From assembly GCF_002514735.1 (NCBI RefSeq), contig NZ_NBWU01000001.1, positions 1 through 64,000 of the forward strand: a stretch of DNA of 64,000 nt, read 5' to 3'. Source of the stretch: Sediminicola luteus. GTDB taxonomy: Bacteria; Bacteroidota; Bacteroidia; Flavobacteriales; Flavobacteriaceae. This document shows, piece by piece, positions 16,052-24,359 of the stretch (the first letter of the stretch is position 1; every line of letters begins with the position of its first letter). Made by a program: the position numbers and the translations under genes. The notes beneath the pieces were generated by a model. It was given only the letters and a program-made list of their open reading frames with translations, was not told the DNA's origin and searched no databases.

Positions 16052-16141
16052 AAACTATTTTTTGATTGATTGATACTTATAGGTAGCAAAAAGGGCGATA
16101 AAGTTACAAAAACAAACGAAAGAGTTATGCTGGGCCACCCT

Positions 16142-16170
16142 TTGTGTTCGGGGCAGACTTCCTATATTTG
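16142..16170 (+). promoter_or_regulatory. lysS promoter
   Basis: TTG (16142-16144), an 18-base spacer, then TATATTTG (16163-16170), matching the Bacteroidetes consensus. The -7 box ends 20 bases before the lysS ATG, so the leader is very short. Confidence 0.7.
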
Positions 16171-16190
16171 CAGCTTATAATAAAACTGAC

Positions 16191-17879
16191 ATGCAGCTAT
16201 CAGAACAGGAAGCCGTAAGGCGCGAGAAACTGACCAAATTAAGGGCCATGGGCATAGACCCCTATCCGGCCGCACAATTCCCGGTAAACCATACCTCCAA
16301 ACAGATTAAGGAAGAATATAGCGAAGGGAAACAGGTAATCGTGGCCGGCCGTTTGATGAGCCGCAGGATACAAGGTAAAGCCTCCTTTGCCGAATTACAA
16401 GATAGCGAAGGCAGGATACAAGTGTATTTTAACCGTGACGAGATCTGTACAGGGGAAGACAAGACCCTATATAACGAGGTTTATAAAAAACTGCTCGATA
16501 TAGGCGATATCATCGGCATTGAGGGTACCTTGTTCACGACCCAAGTAGGCGAGCAAACCGTTATGGTAAAAGATTTTAAGTTGTTGAGCAAAGCCTTACG
16601 ACCGCTTCCCCTACCCAAGGTAGATGCCGATGGTAAGGTTTTCGACGAGTTCAACGACCCAGAACTACGCTATAGGCAGCGCTATGTAGATTTAATCGTA
16701 AACCCGCAGGTAAAAGATACTTTTATAAAGCGTACTAAGATTACGAACAGTATACGCGATTTCTTTAACCAAAGGGATTACCTTGAGGTTGAAACCCCTA
16801 TTTTACAACCCATTCCCGGGGGTGCCGCGGCCAGGCCGTTCATTACCCATCACAATGCCCTGAACATGCCGTTGTACCTGCGCATTGCCAACGAACTTTA
16901 TCTTAAAAGATTGATCGTAGGTGGTTTTGATGGAGTGTACGAATTCGCCAAGGATTTTAGGAACGAGGGTATGGACCGCACCCATAATCCGGAGTTTACC
17001 GTAATGGAACTCTATGTGTCCTACAAAGATTATAATTGGATGATGGACACTACCGAGCAATTGCTCGAGAAAGTGGCTCGCGACTCCAACGGTGACACCC
17101 AAGTGACCGTGGGCGAGCATACCATCGATTTTAAGGCACCTTACCCAAGGGTACCCATTTTAGAGGCCATAAAAATACATACCGGAAAAGATGTAGCCGG
17201 TATGGATGAAGCCCAATTAAGGGCCACCGCTCAAGAACTAGGCCTCGAAGTAGACGAGACCATGGGCGTGGGCAAATTGATCGACGAAATTTTCGGGGAG
17301 CTTTGTGAGCACCATTACATTCAGCCTACCTTTATTACCGACTACCCAAAGGAAATGAGTCCGCTGACCAAGGAACATCGCGAAAACCCGGCCCTTACCG
17401 AGCGCTTCGAGCTTATGGTAAACGGTAAGGAATTGGCCAATGCCTATTCCGAGCTTAACGACCCTATTGACCAGCGTGAACGTTTCGAAGATCAATTGAA
17501 ACTTTCGGAAAAAGGGGACGATGAAGCCATGTTCATAGACCAAGATTTCTTAAGGGCCTTGGAATACGGTATGCCCCCAACATCGGGTATCGGTATCGGG
17601 ATCGATCGTTTGGTAATGCTTATGACAAACAATGCCTCTATACAAGAAGTATTGTTCTTCCCACAGATGAAACCCGAAAAGAAACCATTGGCGATCAGCG
17701 AGGAGGCCAAAGGGGTATTGGACCTATTAAAGGCGGCCGAAAAAATGCCTTTAAACGATTTAAAGGCCCAAGCCGGACTATCGAATAAAAAATGGGACAA
17801 AACCATTAAGGAATTGACCAAAAACGATTTGGCCAAAGTTGAAAAAACAGATGAAGGCCTTTGGGTCTCTCTAGCTTAA
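16191..17879 (+). CDS. lysS: Lysyl-tRNA synthetase, class II
   Basis: It charges tRNA-Lys with lysine. The N-terminal OB-fold anticodon-binding domain (about 50-145) includes [17 protein letters not shown] and GRIQVYF. The class II core follows with motif 1 ([23 protein letters not shown]), motif 2 ([20 protein letters not shown]) and motif 3 ([13 protein letters not shown]). About 60 residues after motif 3 form a helical C-terminal extension (from [16 protein letters not shown] to DEGLWVSLA), which I believe is common in Bacteroidetes LysRS. It is monocistronic, with its own promoter and terminator. Confidence 0.98.
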   Translation: MQLSEQEAVRREKLTKLRAMGIDPYPAAQFPVNHTSKQIKEEYSEGKQVIVAGRLMSRRIQGKASFAELQDSEGRIQVYFNRDEICTGEDKTLYNEVYKKLLDIGDIIGIEGTLFTTQVGEQTVMVKDFKLLSKALRPLPLPKVDADGKVFDEFNDPELRYRQRYVDLIVNPQVKDTFIKRTKITNSIRDFFNQRDYLEVETPILQPIPGGAAARPFITHHNALNMPLYLRIANELYLKRLIVGGFDGVYEFAKDFRNEGMDRTHNPEFTVMELYVSYKDYNWMMDTTEQLLEKVARDSNGDTQVTVGEHTIDFKAPYPRVPILEAIKIHTGKDVAGMDEAQLRATAQELGLEVDETMGVGKLIDEIFGELCEHHYIQPTFITDYPKEMSPLTKEHRENPALTERFELMVNGKELANAYSELNDPIDQRERFEDQLKLSEKGDDEAMFIDQDFLRALEYGMPPTSGIGIGIDRLVMLMTNNASIQEVLFFPQMKPEKKPLAISEEAKGVLDLLKAAEKMPLNDLKAQAGLSNKKWDKTIKELTKNDLAKVEKTDEGLWVSLA

Positions 17880-17902
17880 GATTTCCAAAATCTATAAGAT
17901 TC

Positions 17903-17928
17903 AAGGTCGCCCAAGGGCGGCCTTTTTT
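17903..17928 (+). terminator. lysS terminator
   Basis: AAGGTCGCCC and GGGCGGCCTT form a stem with an AA loop (17903-17922), with a run of six T following. Confidence 0.8.
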
Positions 17929-18081
17929 GGTTTAAACACCTCCATTAGGTAATGACATCCGTTAAACCATAAAGCTACAAAACTATCGTTTTCATACATC
18001 TAATACAGTTATTTTGTTATTTGTATATTTTTTTGATCCGTATTTTGTTATATTCGCAACTATTAACTAAACATTAACAAC

Positions 18082-19284
18082 ATGAAAAAATACATGCTTT
18101 ATGGCGTAATGGCAACGACCGCTATAGTTCTTTACAGCTGTAGTACCGATTCCCAGGACGAAACCTTGCAAGAAACGGCAGCCGAAAAAATAATCGAGGT
18201 TTCGGAGGTGGAAGATTTCGGGACCTTTACCACCGTCCCAATAGAAGGCAGGTACATTGTGGTATTACATAAAGGCAGCACAAACAATTCGAGTAAAGCC
18301 CAAGTTACTTCCAAGGCCCGATCGGTTCTAGCCAAGGCCGGAATCTCAAAAACACCCCAACTCGTTTTTAATACGGCCCTGAGAGGTTTCGTGGTCGAAA
18401 TGAGTAAATCGGAAGCCGGTGCAGTAGCCAAGAATGGCGATATAAGCTATATTGAACAAGACCGAATGATTATATTGAAACCGGGAAAAGGTAAACCCGG
18501 TGGTGGAGGAGGTGGTTCCCAACCACAAGAGACCCCATGGGGTATTGATCGCGTAGGTGGGGCCGCAGATGGCAGCGGATTGACCGCATGGGTAATCGAT
18601 ACGGGGATCGATTTAGACCATGCCGACCTAAATGTGAATGGTACTGACGGATTCTCGGCCTTTACCAGAGGAAAAGATGCCGGTTTTGACGATGGCAATG
18701 GCCATGGCACCCATGTTGCCGGAACTATTGCCGCTAAGGATAATACCATTGGGATAATCGGTGTCGCCGCGGGCGCCACGGTGGTTCCGGTTAAGGTTTT
18801 AAACAGAAGGGGTTCGGGTTCAAATTCCGGGGTAATTGCCGGAGTAGACCATGTTGCCGCCAATGGATCTACCAATGACGTAGCTAATATGAGCTTGGGT
18901 GGTGGTGTCTCATCGGCCCTAGACCAAGCCGTTCAAAACGCCGCGGCCACAGGTATTAAATTCGTGTTGGCAGCCGGTAACGAATCGGACGATGCCAATA
19001 ACCATTCCCCTGCCCGTGCCAACGGTGCCAATATTTATACCATTTCGGCTTCCGATATCAACGATAATTTCGCCTCATTTTCCAATTACGGTAGCGCGGT
19101 AGACTACTGTGCGCCTGGGGTTTCTATCGCCTCTACCTGGAAAGACGGCGGTTACAATACCATTAGTGGTACCTCTATGGCCAGTCCGCATGCGGCTGGG
19201 GTTATCTTATTGGGCAATCCATCAACCGATGGTTTCGTAAACGGAGATCCCGACGGAAATCCGGATCCCATTATCCACAGATAA
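18082..19284 (+). CDS. Subtilisin-like (S8) serine protease, lipoprotein
   Basis: The 400-residue secreted protease has a type II signal ending LYSC (Cys about 20). An I9-like propeptide region follows (about 50-130, with GRYIVVLHKG and ISYIEQDR), then a Gly-rich hinge (GGGGGG) and the S8 catalytic domain. The triad is Asp in WVIDTGIDLDHADL, His in GHGTHVAGTIAA and Ser in SGTSMASPHAAG, with the oxyanion Asn in LAAGNES. All are intact. It ends shortly after the catalytic Ser block, without a T9SS sorting domain. Monocistronic, with a strong terminator. Confidence 0.95.
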   Translation: MKKYMLYGVMATTAIVLYSCSTDSQDETLQETAAEKIIEVSEVEDFGTFTTVPIEGRYIVVLHKGSTNNSSKAQVTSKARSVLAKAGISKTPQLVFNTALRGFVVEMSKSEAGAVAKNGDISYIEQDRMIILKPGKGKPGGGGGGSQPQETPWGIDRVGGAADGSGLTAWVIDTGIDLDHADLNVNGTDGFSAFTRGKDAGFDDGNGHGTHVAGTIAAKDNTIGIIGVAAGATVVPVKVLNRRGSGSNSGVIAGVDHVAANGSTNDVANMSLGGGVSSALDQAVQNAAATGIKFVLAAGNESDDANNHSPARANGANIYTISASDINDNFASFSNYGSAVDYCAPGVSIASTWKDGGYNTISGTSMASPHAAGVILLGNPSTDGFVNGDPDGNPDPIIHR

Positions 19285-19302
19285 AAATGCCCTCAATATA
19301 GT

Positions 19303-19335
19303 AAAGGCCGCCATTTGTGCGGCCTTCTTTTTTTT
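19303..19335 (+). terminator. Terminator after the S8 protease gene
   Basis: AAGGCCGC (19304-19311) pairs with GCGGCCTT (19319-19326), followed by CTTTTTTTTTCCC. Confidence 0.85.
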
Positions 19336-19377
19336 CCCTCACATTTAACGTAGTTTAGGCGACAAGAATAAAACAGC

Positions 19378-20808
19378 ATGACAATTACCCGAAAACTGGG
19401 CCTTATCGCCGGGCCAATTTTGTTCCTTCTAGTAAACTATTTACCCATTACCTTGGTCTCCGATATGGGAGACACCATTATCGCCATTGCCCTGTGGATG
19501 GTTACTTGGTGGATAACCGAGGCTGTTTCCATTTCGGTTACCGCCCTTTTGCCTTTGGTGTTGTTCCCCTTGTTAAAGGTCATGCCTATTGATCAGGTGG
19601 GTGCCAATTATGGTAGTCCTATCATTTTTCTGTTCTTTGGAGGCTTCGTTATGGCCTTGGCCTTGGAAAAGGTAAACCTGCACAAACGGATTGCCCTGAA
19701 TATTATCCGACTGACCGGTACCACACCCAACCGGGTGATTTTGGGTTTTATGATCGCCACGGCCTTTTTAAGTATGTGGATCAGCAACACGGCCAGTACC
19801 GTGGTCATGCTACCCATTGCTGCCTCTGTTATACAATTGTTGGTCGATGACGAAGACGGGTTTACCAAAAGAGACCGGAATTTTGCCCTGAGTGTAATGC
19901 TGGGCATTGCCTTTTCGGCCAATGCCGGCGGTATAGCCACATTGATTGGCACCCCGCCCAATTCCATTATGGTGGGTTTGCTCGAAAACGAATATAATAT
20001 CGAGATTTCCTTTTTAAAATGGATGGTGATAGGCGTGCCCTTTTCCGTTTTAATGATCGGAATCACCTATTTCGTTTTGGTAAAATGGATGTACTCGAAC
20101 GGCGACCTTCGTTTTTCCGCCTCTTCCGATATCATTAAATCGGAAATTGAAAAATTAGGACCACTTTCCAAAAGGGAGAAAACCGTGTTGGTCATTTTTG
20201 GGGTTACCGTATTCCTTTGGATCTTTAGATCTTTAATCAACAAATTTATTCCAGGCATGGAATTAAAAGATGCCGTAATCAGTGTTTTTGCCGCCATTGC
20301 CTATTTTACCATACCCTATGAAGGCAAAAAAGGCCGTTTTGTGCTGGAATGGCGCGACACCGAAAAACTGGCTTGGGGAATCTTGATTCTTTTCGGAGGT
20401 GGCTTGGCCTTGGCCAAGGGCATGTCGGCCAGTGGAATCGTGGCCCTAGTTTCCGAGGCCATTTCGTCCGGTAACCTAGGGGTTTTGTTAACAGCTTCTG
20501 TATTGATCTTATTAATGCTCTTTATGACCGAACTCATGAGTAATGTGGCCTTAGTTGCGGTATTGGCCCCTGTGGTGGCGGGTATTGCCTTAGGTCTAGA
20601 TGTTCCGGTTTTACACCTATTAATTCCGGTAACCATGGCCAGTAGTTGTGCTTTTATGTTGCCCATGGCCACCCCTCCAAACGCCATTGTATTTGCCAGC
20701 GGCCATATTAAGGTGGCCCAAATGGCCCGGGTTGGGTTTATACTGAACTGTATTGCCGTACTGATCTTGATCGGTATGTTTCAATTCGTGATCCCCTTAC
20801 TGTTTTGA
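19378..20808 (+). CDS. Anion:sodium symporter, DASS/SLC13 family
   Basis: The 476-residue protein has about 11-12 hydrophobic segments. The two Ser-Asn-Thr substrate loops of the family are present: SMWISNTASTVVMLPIA near 122-140 and ELMSNVALVAVLAPV near 383-398. GGIATLIGTPPNSIMVG and MATPPNAIVFASGHIK are also typical of the family. Expected substrates are dicarboxylates such as succinate, or sulphate; the sequence alone does not decide. Monocistronic. Confidence 0.93.
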   Translation: MTITRKLGLIAGPILFLLVNYLPITLVSDMGDTIIAIALWMVTWWITEAVSISVTALLPLVLFPLLKVMPIDQVGANYGSPIIFLFFGGFVMALALEKVNLHKRIALNIIRLTGTTPNRVILGFMIATAFLSMWISNTASTVVMLPIAASVIQLLVDDEDGFTKRDRNFALSVMLGIAFSANAGGIATLIGTPPNSIMVGLLENEYNIEISFLKWMVIGVPFSVLMIGITYFVLVKWMYSNGDLRFSASSDIIKSEIEKLGPLSKREKTVLVIFGVTVFLWIFRSLINKFIPGMELKDAVISVFAAIAYFTIPYEGKKGRFVLEWRDTEKLAWGILILFGGGLALAKGMSASGIVALVSEAISSGNLGVLLTASVLILLMLFMTELMSNVALVAVLAPVVAGIALGLDVPVLHLLIPVTMASSCAFMLPMATPPNAIVFASGHIKVAQMARVGFILNCIAVLILIGMFQFVIPLLF

Positions 20809-20905
20809 TCGTTATCCCTTGACGGTACACTACCTCGGTAAAAGCACAATAAGCAAGCCTGCCCACATTTTGGCAGGAAACCCTTTTGGCGGTGCCCATA
20901 AAATA

Positions 20906-20924
20906 ACCCCGCTCTGGGCGGGGT
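20906..20924 (-). terminator. Hairpin terminator between convergent genes
   Basis: ACCCCGC (20906-20912) pairs with GCGGGGT (20918-20924). On the minus strand it is followed by TATTTTATG, so it most likely ends the acidic repeat gene. It may act on both strands. The remainder of 20809-20968 is unremarkable. Confidence 0.55.
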
Positions 20925-20968
20925 CTAGCTAACTTAAATAATTCAAACCTTAAATGTTATTACTACAC

Positions 20969-21736
20969 TTATTCAGTATAAGGGTTAAATCCGTTGGGTA
21001 AATAATCGGCCGTATCAAAATCCAATTCAATAGTTTCCTCTTCCTCTACATAATTGATACTACTTAGGGCCGCTGTACTTTCATAGGCGTCGAAGCCTTC
21101 AGGTAACAACTGAGCTACCTCTATTTCTTCCGCTTCCTCTACGTATTCGATGGCATCTAGGTTTACATAACTTTCTTGGGCATCGAAATCAGCGGGTAAA
21201 TATTCGGAGACCGATGGATCTACCTCATACGCTTCTTCGATAAAGGTTATGGTGTCCAAGTTTAGATAATAGCCATTGGCATCGAAACCATTAGGCAAAT
21301 AATCTTGGGTATTGAAATCGAATTCGATCGCTTCCTCTTCCTCTATATATTCAATGGTATTCAAGTCAAGAAAATAGGCATTGGCATCGAACCCGTTAGG
21401 TAAATAGTCTTCAGTATTGAAATCCAATTCGATTGTTTCTTCTTCCTCAATGTACTCTATAGTACTTAAATCTAGGTAATAGTCGATTTCGATGATTTCT
21501 TCCGTTTCAATGAAGTTGATTTCATTTAACGCCAATTCTTGGGATACGGGAATTTCGAAAAGAGACTTGACATCGATGGCCATGGGGGTATCGAATAAAT
21601 CGTCATTTGAGAACTCGCGGTCAAGGGCGAGGGGTGCATTTCTAGAATAATCAGGAGATACCGATATTCGTTCACTTACTTTGGCGCCCCCAAGAAGGAT
21701 GATAAAGAGAGCGCCGAGGGCTAATAGATTGTTCAT
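20969..21736 (-). CDS. Acidic tandem-repeat protein with N-terminal membrane anchor
   Basis: The 255-residue product has an uncleaved-looking hydrophobic N-terminus (about 4-17) and then an extremely Glu/Asp-rich body. Five imperfect units of 31-35 residues carry a (D/Y)LPxGFDA motif, beginning near residues 111, 146, 179, 210 and 245. Each is preceded by a L(S/N/D)(T/S)I(E/N)(Y/F)(I/V)EEEE(T/A)IE(L/F)DF-type strand. Lys and Arg are nearly absent after residue 57. I do not recognise a family. Strand/acidic-turn periodicity suggests a calcium-binding or highly charged surface repeat. The downstream-read neighbour at 22300 is also small and acidic. Confidence 0.8.
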   Translation of the reverse strand: MNNLLALGALFIILLGGAKVSERISVSPDYSRNAPLALDREFSNDDLFDTPMAIDVKSLFEIPVSQELALNEINFIETEEIIEIDYYLDLSTIEYIEEEETIELDFNTEDYLPNGFDANAYFLDLNTIEYIEEEEAIEFDFNTQDYLPNGFDANGYYLNLDTITFIEEAYEVDPSVSEYLPADFDAQESYVNLDAIEYVEEAEEIEVAQLLPEGFDAYESTAALSSINYVEEEETIELDFDTADYLPNGFNPYTE

Positions 21737-22299
21737 TTTTAATTCGTTTTTTGATGATGATGATTGATTGATTGATGTTGTACCTTGTTCTTTCGAACGT
21801 ACACTTATAAGACTGCCGAGTGCTTCAATTGTTACACTACCCCATTCATTTTAACAAATAACTAACAACCAAAACCGGGTTATATATAATAGGTATAGGT
21901 CAGCATTAAAAAAAATATCCGTTAACTGTTTTTTAGGTTCTTTTTGGAAGTTACAAGAACTATTGGATACCACAATTCGAGATGAATCGGCAACCTTCAT
22001 CCCGGCCTAATTGACTTTATCATGTTCCTTGGCAAAAAATCTTGGGATTGACCTGGACACCGATAGTCGATGGTTTTTATCCACGAATGGTATTGGATGG
22101 TCCGTTAATCGATGAAAAGTGCATTTCAACTTTTAAAAATCTGTAGGATTCCTACAAATCAAAAAATCTTGAATTTTTCACCACAACATAAGGCGATTTC
22201 ACCACCCTAAAACCCCAATTTGGCAACATTCGATTAACGGTAAGACGTTATTGCCTAATTTTACATCAGCGTTTAAGTCCCAAACTTAACAGACAAATT
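21737..22299. other. 563-base intergenic region without a gene
   Basis: It holds the divergent control region of the acidic repeat gene and the small gene at 22300. On the minus strand the leader has ATCAATCAATCAATC followed by CATCATCATC (21748-21777). A near-perfect palindrome TGTAGGATTCCTACA lies at 22142-22156 and could be an operator. No tRNA, convincing ORF or clear TAnnTTTG promoter was found. Confidence 0.6.
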
Positions 22300-22488
22300 A
22301 TGACCTACAAATTCAAAAGTTTATTGTACCTGATGTGCTTTATTGCCGCCTGTGGTGTTTATTACCAAATGGATGCGCAACCAGAAGCTGAATTATTGGC
22401 TGATAAAATGGAAGAACCCCAAGAGCAGCCCATTGAAAATGCCGAGGAAGAAGGCCCATTTGCCCATTTAGAATTCAACAAAGAATAA
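22300..22488 (+). CDS. Small acidic exported or membrane protein
   Basis: The 62-residue product has a hydrophobic N-terminus (LLYLMCFIAACGVYY; a lipobox-like IAAC is possible), then an acidic tail rich in Glu, Pro and Gln ending FAHLEFNKE. No family recognised. It is supported as a real gene by a strong terminator 40 bases downstream and a coherent signal-plus-tail organisation. It is divergent from the acidic repeat gene, and both are unusually Glu-rich. Confidence 0.6.
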   Translation: MTYKFKSLLYLMCFIAACGVYYQMDAQPEAELLADKMEEPQEQPIENAEEEGPFAHLEFNKE

Positions 22489-22526
22489 GCTAAGGCAAAC
22501 GAGAACAACCCACCAACAAAACATAC

Positions 22527-22571
22527 AAAAAGGTCGTTACGAAACTAAAACGTAACGACCTTTTTTGTTTT
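22527..22571 (+). terminator. Strong intrinsic terminator
   Basis: AAAAGGTCGTTACG (22528-22541) pairs with CGTAACGACCTTTT (22551-22564), followed by TTGTTTTCC. Confidence 0.88.
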
Positions 22572-22642
22572 CCCTACCTCTAAAGTGATTAAACCTTTTC
22601 TGGGTACAAGCCATCTTACTAGTAAACAAAAAGAAATTTATC

Positions 22643-23113
22643 ATGAAAAAAACAGTAGTAGTATTGATGGCCCTATTTATGGGACTGACGGTAATGGCAC
22701 AAAAAAAAGAAGGGCAAATGCGAAAAATGCATGATACCTTCAAAGATATGAGTCCGGAGCAGGTCGCCACCTTGAAAAGCAAAAAAATGGCCTTGCACCT
22801 TGACCTATCCGAATCCCAAACACAGCAAATAAAAGCCTTGGAAAAAGAGCGCATAACGGAAATGCGCGCCCAGCATGAAGCACGTAAGGCGCAAAAGGAA
22901 AAAGGGGAGGCCCAAGATGCCGACACCCGCTTTAAAATGATGGAAGCCCGATTGGACCAGCAATTGGCCCATCAAAAACAAATGAAACAAATTCTGAATG
23001 CCGAACAATATGAGCAATGGAAAAAAATGCGGCATAAAAAGGAGGCCATGGTTAAGCGGTCACAAAAGAAGAAAAAAATGCACAAACGCATGAAAAATGG
23101 GGAACGGAAATAA
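22643..23113 (+). CDS. Periplasmic Spy/CpxP-like helical protein
   Basis: The 156-residue product starts MKKTVVVLMALFMGLTVMAQ, a signal peptide. The mature protein is almost all charged helix, rich in Lys, Met, Gln and Glu. An LTxxQ-like turn reads LDLSESQTQQIKALEKER, and a second reads ILNAEQYEQWKKM. This two-motif layout is that of Spy/CpxP-type periplasmic chaperones and the DUF4890-like proteins of Bacteroidetes. The C-terminus is a basic KKKK-rich tail. The next two genes encode envelope proteins. Confidence 0.78.
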   Translation: MKKTVVVLMALFMGLTVMAQKKEGQMRKMHDTFKDMSPEQVATLKSKKMALHLDLSESQTQQIKALEKERITEMRAQHEARKAQKEKGEAQDADTRFKMMEARLDQQLAHQKQMKQILNAEQYEQWKKMRHKKEAMVKRSQKKKKMHKRMKNGERK

Positions 23114-23142
23114 AACCTTATAGCCCCATACCAATACATTGA

Positions 23143-23175
23143 AAAGACCGGTAAAAAACCGGTTTTTTCTTTTTG
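23143..23175 (+). terminator. Intrinsic terminator
   Basis: ACCGGT (23147-23152) and ACCGGT (23158-23163) form a stem with a 5-A loop, extended by AAA/TTT, followed by TTTTTCTTTTT. Confidence 0.8.
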
Positions 23176-23186
23176 ACCTAGGTCAA
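23173..23186. promoter_or_regulatory. Perfect 14-bp palindrome, CRP/FNR-like operator
   Basis: TTGACCTAGGTCAA is a perfect palindrome whose TTGAC-N4-GTCAA half-sites differ by one base each from the FNR consensus TTGAT-N4-ATCAA. It lies 55 bases upstream of the beta-barrel gene at 23241 and overlaps where a -33 element would be expected. A GAATTTTG near-match to the -7 box is at 23209-23216. The regulator is inferred only from the motif shape. Confidence 0.5.
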
Positions 23187-23240
23187 GAATAAAAAAAACG
23201 AAAGGCCTGAATTTTGTCCCATAATCTTAAAACAAGTGTT

Positions 23241-23792
23241 ATGAAAAATTGGATCTTTCTAAGTTTTATGCTAGTATCGGTTATGGGTTTTGCCCAATCC
23301 GACCAGAATGCCTATAGAAATGTATCGGTTGAATTCGGACCTAAAATAGGCCTTAACAGGGCTACAGTTACCGATGGCGATTACTTGACCGGGTTTACCG
23401 GAGGCTTTTTTGTTGAAATACCCATGGGTAAGAAATTGGCCTTGCGTTCCGAGTCCCTGTTTTCACGCCAAGGGGCAAAGGCCAAAGGAAGCACTCCTGA
23501 ACTAAAACTAAACTATCTCAATTTCCCTATTTTGGCCAAATACTATCTGGGGGAAAAATTCAGCTTTGAAGGCGGACCCCAGATCGGTTTTCTCCTCAGC
23601 GGAAAAGGAGGCAATTTAGTCACCGACGACTATAAAGTGGTCGATTTCTCGGTAGCCATGGGGGTGAACTACCGCATCATTGACCAAATAGAAGTAGGGC
23701 TACGCTTTACCCCAGGTTTAACCGATATTACCAAACCCCGCGGGAACGTAAAAAATACCGTATTCCAGTTGGGACTTTCATTCAGTCTATAA
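23241..23792 (+). CDS. Outer-membrane beta-barrel protein, PorT/OMP_b-brl_2-like
   Basis: The 183-residue product starts MKNWIFLSFMLVSVMGFAQ, a signal peptide; a TTG at 23214 would add nine residues and is not favoured. The mature part is alternating hydrophobic beta-strands: FGPKIGLNRATV, GGFFVEIPMGKKLALRSE, LNFPILAKYYLG and EGGPQIGFLLSG. It ends in VFQLGLSFSL, the usual C-terminal strand of small eight-stranded barrels in Bacteroidetes. Specific function unknown. It is followed by another secreted-protein gene 21 bases downstream, likely one operon. Confidence 0.85.
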   Translation: MKNWIFLSFMLVSVMGFAQSDQNAYRNVSVEFGPKIGLNRATVTDGDYLTGFTGGFFVEIPMGKKLALRSESLFSRQGAKAKGSTPELKLNYLNFPILAKYYLGEKFSFEGGPQIGFLLSGKGGNLVTDDYKVVDFSVAMGVNYRIIDQIEVGLRFTPGLTDITKPRGNVKNTVFQLGLSFSL

Positions 23793-23813
23793 ATAACATT
23801 AAAAAATAAAACC

Positions 23814-24269
23814 ATGAAGTATATGAAATCCCTTTGTATGGCTTTCGCCTTATTGTTACCCAGTCTTTTTTTCGCCCAAACGGTAGACAAGGAAATCGAT
23901 AATGCATTAAAAGAAGCCTTTAAAGAATACAAAAGCATCGTTTCGCCCTATATCGAAGTTTCCAAAGAAAATGAAGAAGGCTATTGGAATATTGTTAAGG
24001 AATACCGCACCGAATACAACGAGATCTTTAAAAACCAAGTGCTATTGCTCTCAAAAGATGTAGCCCTGATGTCTCCCAAGGAAATAACCGATTTCACCAA
24101 AGAAATCAAAGGTTCCCAAAAGTCACTGGAAAAGGTACGCCAGAAATATTACGGGCGTCTAAAAAAGGTCTTGGCCCCGAAAGAAGTACTTAAGTTTATG
24201 CAAGTAGACCATTTTTTGAATATTTACCGCGAATACAAATTGGCATCCTATACCCCTTGGGTAAAATAG
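23814..24269 (+). CDS. Secreted helical protein of unknown function
   Basis: The 151-residue product starts MKYMKSLCMAFALLLPSLFFAQ, a signal peptide. The remainder is predicted helical with spaced Tyr/Phe and Lys/Glu. A segment near 75-125 (DFTKEIKGSQKSLEKVRQKYYGRLKKVLAPKEVLKF) recalls the Spy/CpxP-like layout of a helix pair before an LxPxQ-type turn. It follows the barrel gene in the same operon. The Spy-like gene, barrel and this protein together suggest an envelope-stress set. Confidence 0.7.
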   Translation: MKYMKSLCMAFALLLPSLFFAQTVDKEIDNALKEAFKEYKSIVSPYIEVSKENEEGYWNIVKEYRTEYNEIFKNQVLLLSKDVALMSPKEITDFTKEIKGSQKSLEKVRQKYYGRLKKVLAPKEVLKFMQVDHFLNIYREYKLASYTPWVK

Positions 24270-24285
24270 CCAAAATACTAACCAT

Positions 24286-24318
24286 AAAAAAAGGGCCGGA
24301 AAAACCGGCCCTTTTTCT
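24286..24318. terminator. Bidirectional terminator between convergent operons
   Basis: AAAGGGCCGG (24290-24299) pairs with CCGGCCCTTT (24305-24314). T-runs follow on both strands (TTTTTC forward, TTTTTTT reverse), so it serves both the 23.2-24.3 kb operon and hemL. Confidence 0.85.
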
Positions 24319-24359
24319 TTTCAAATAGGTAACTCTCCTGTGTATTGGAGGGCCACTTT

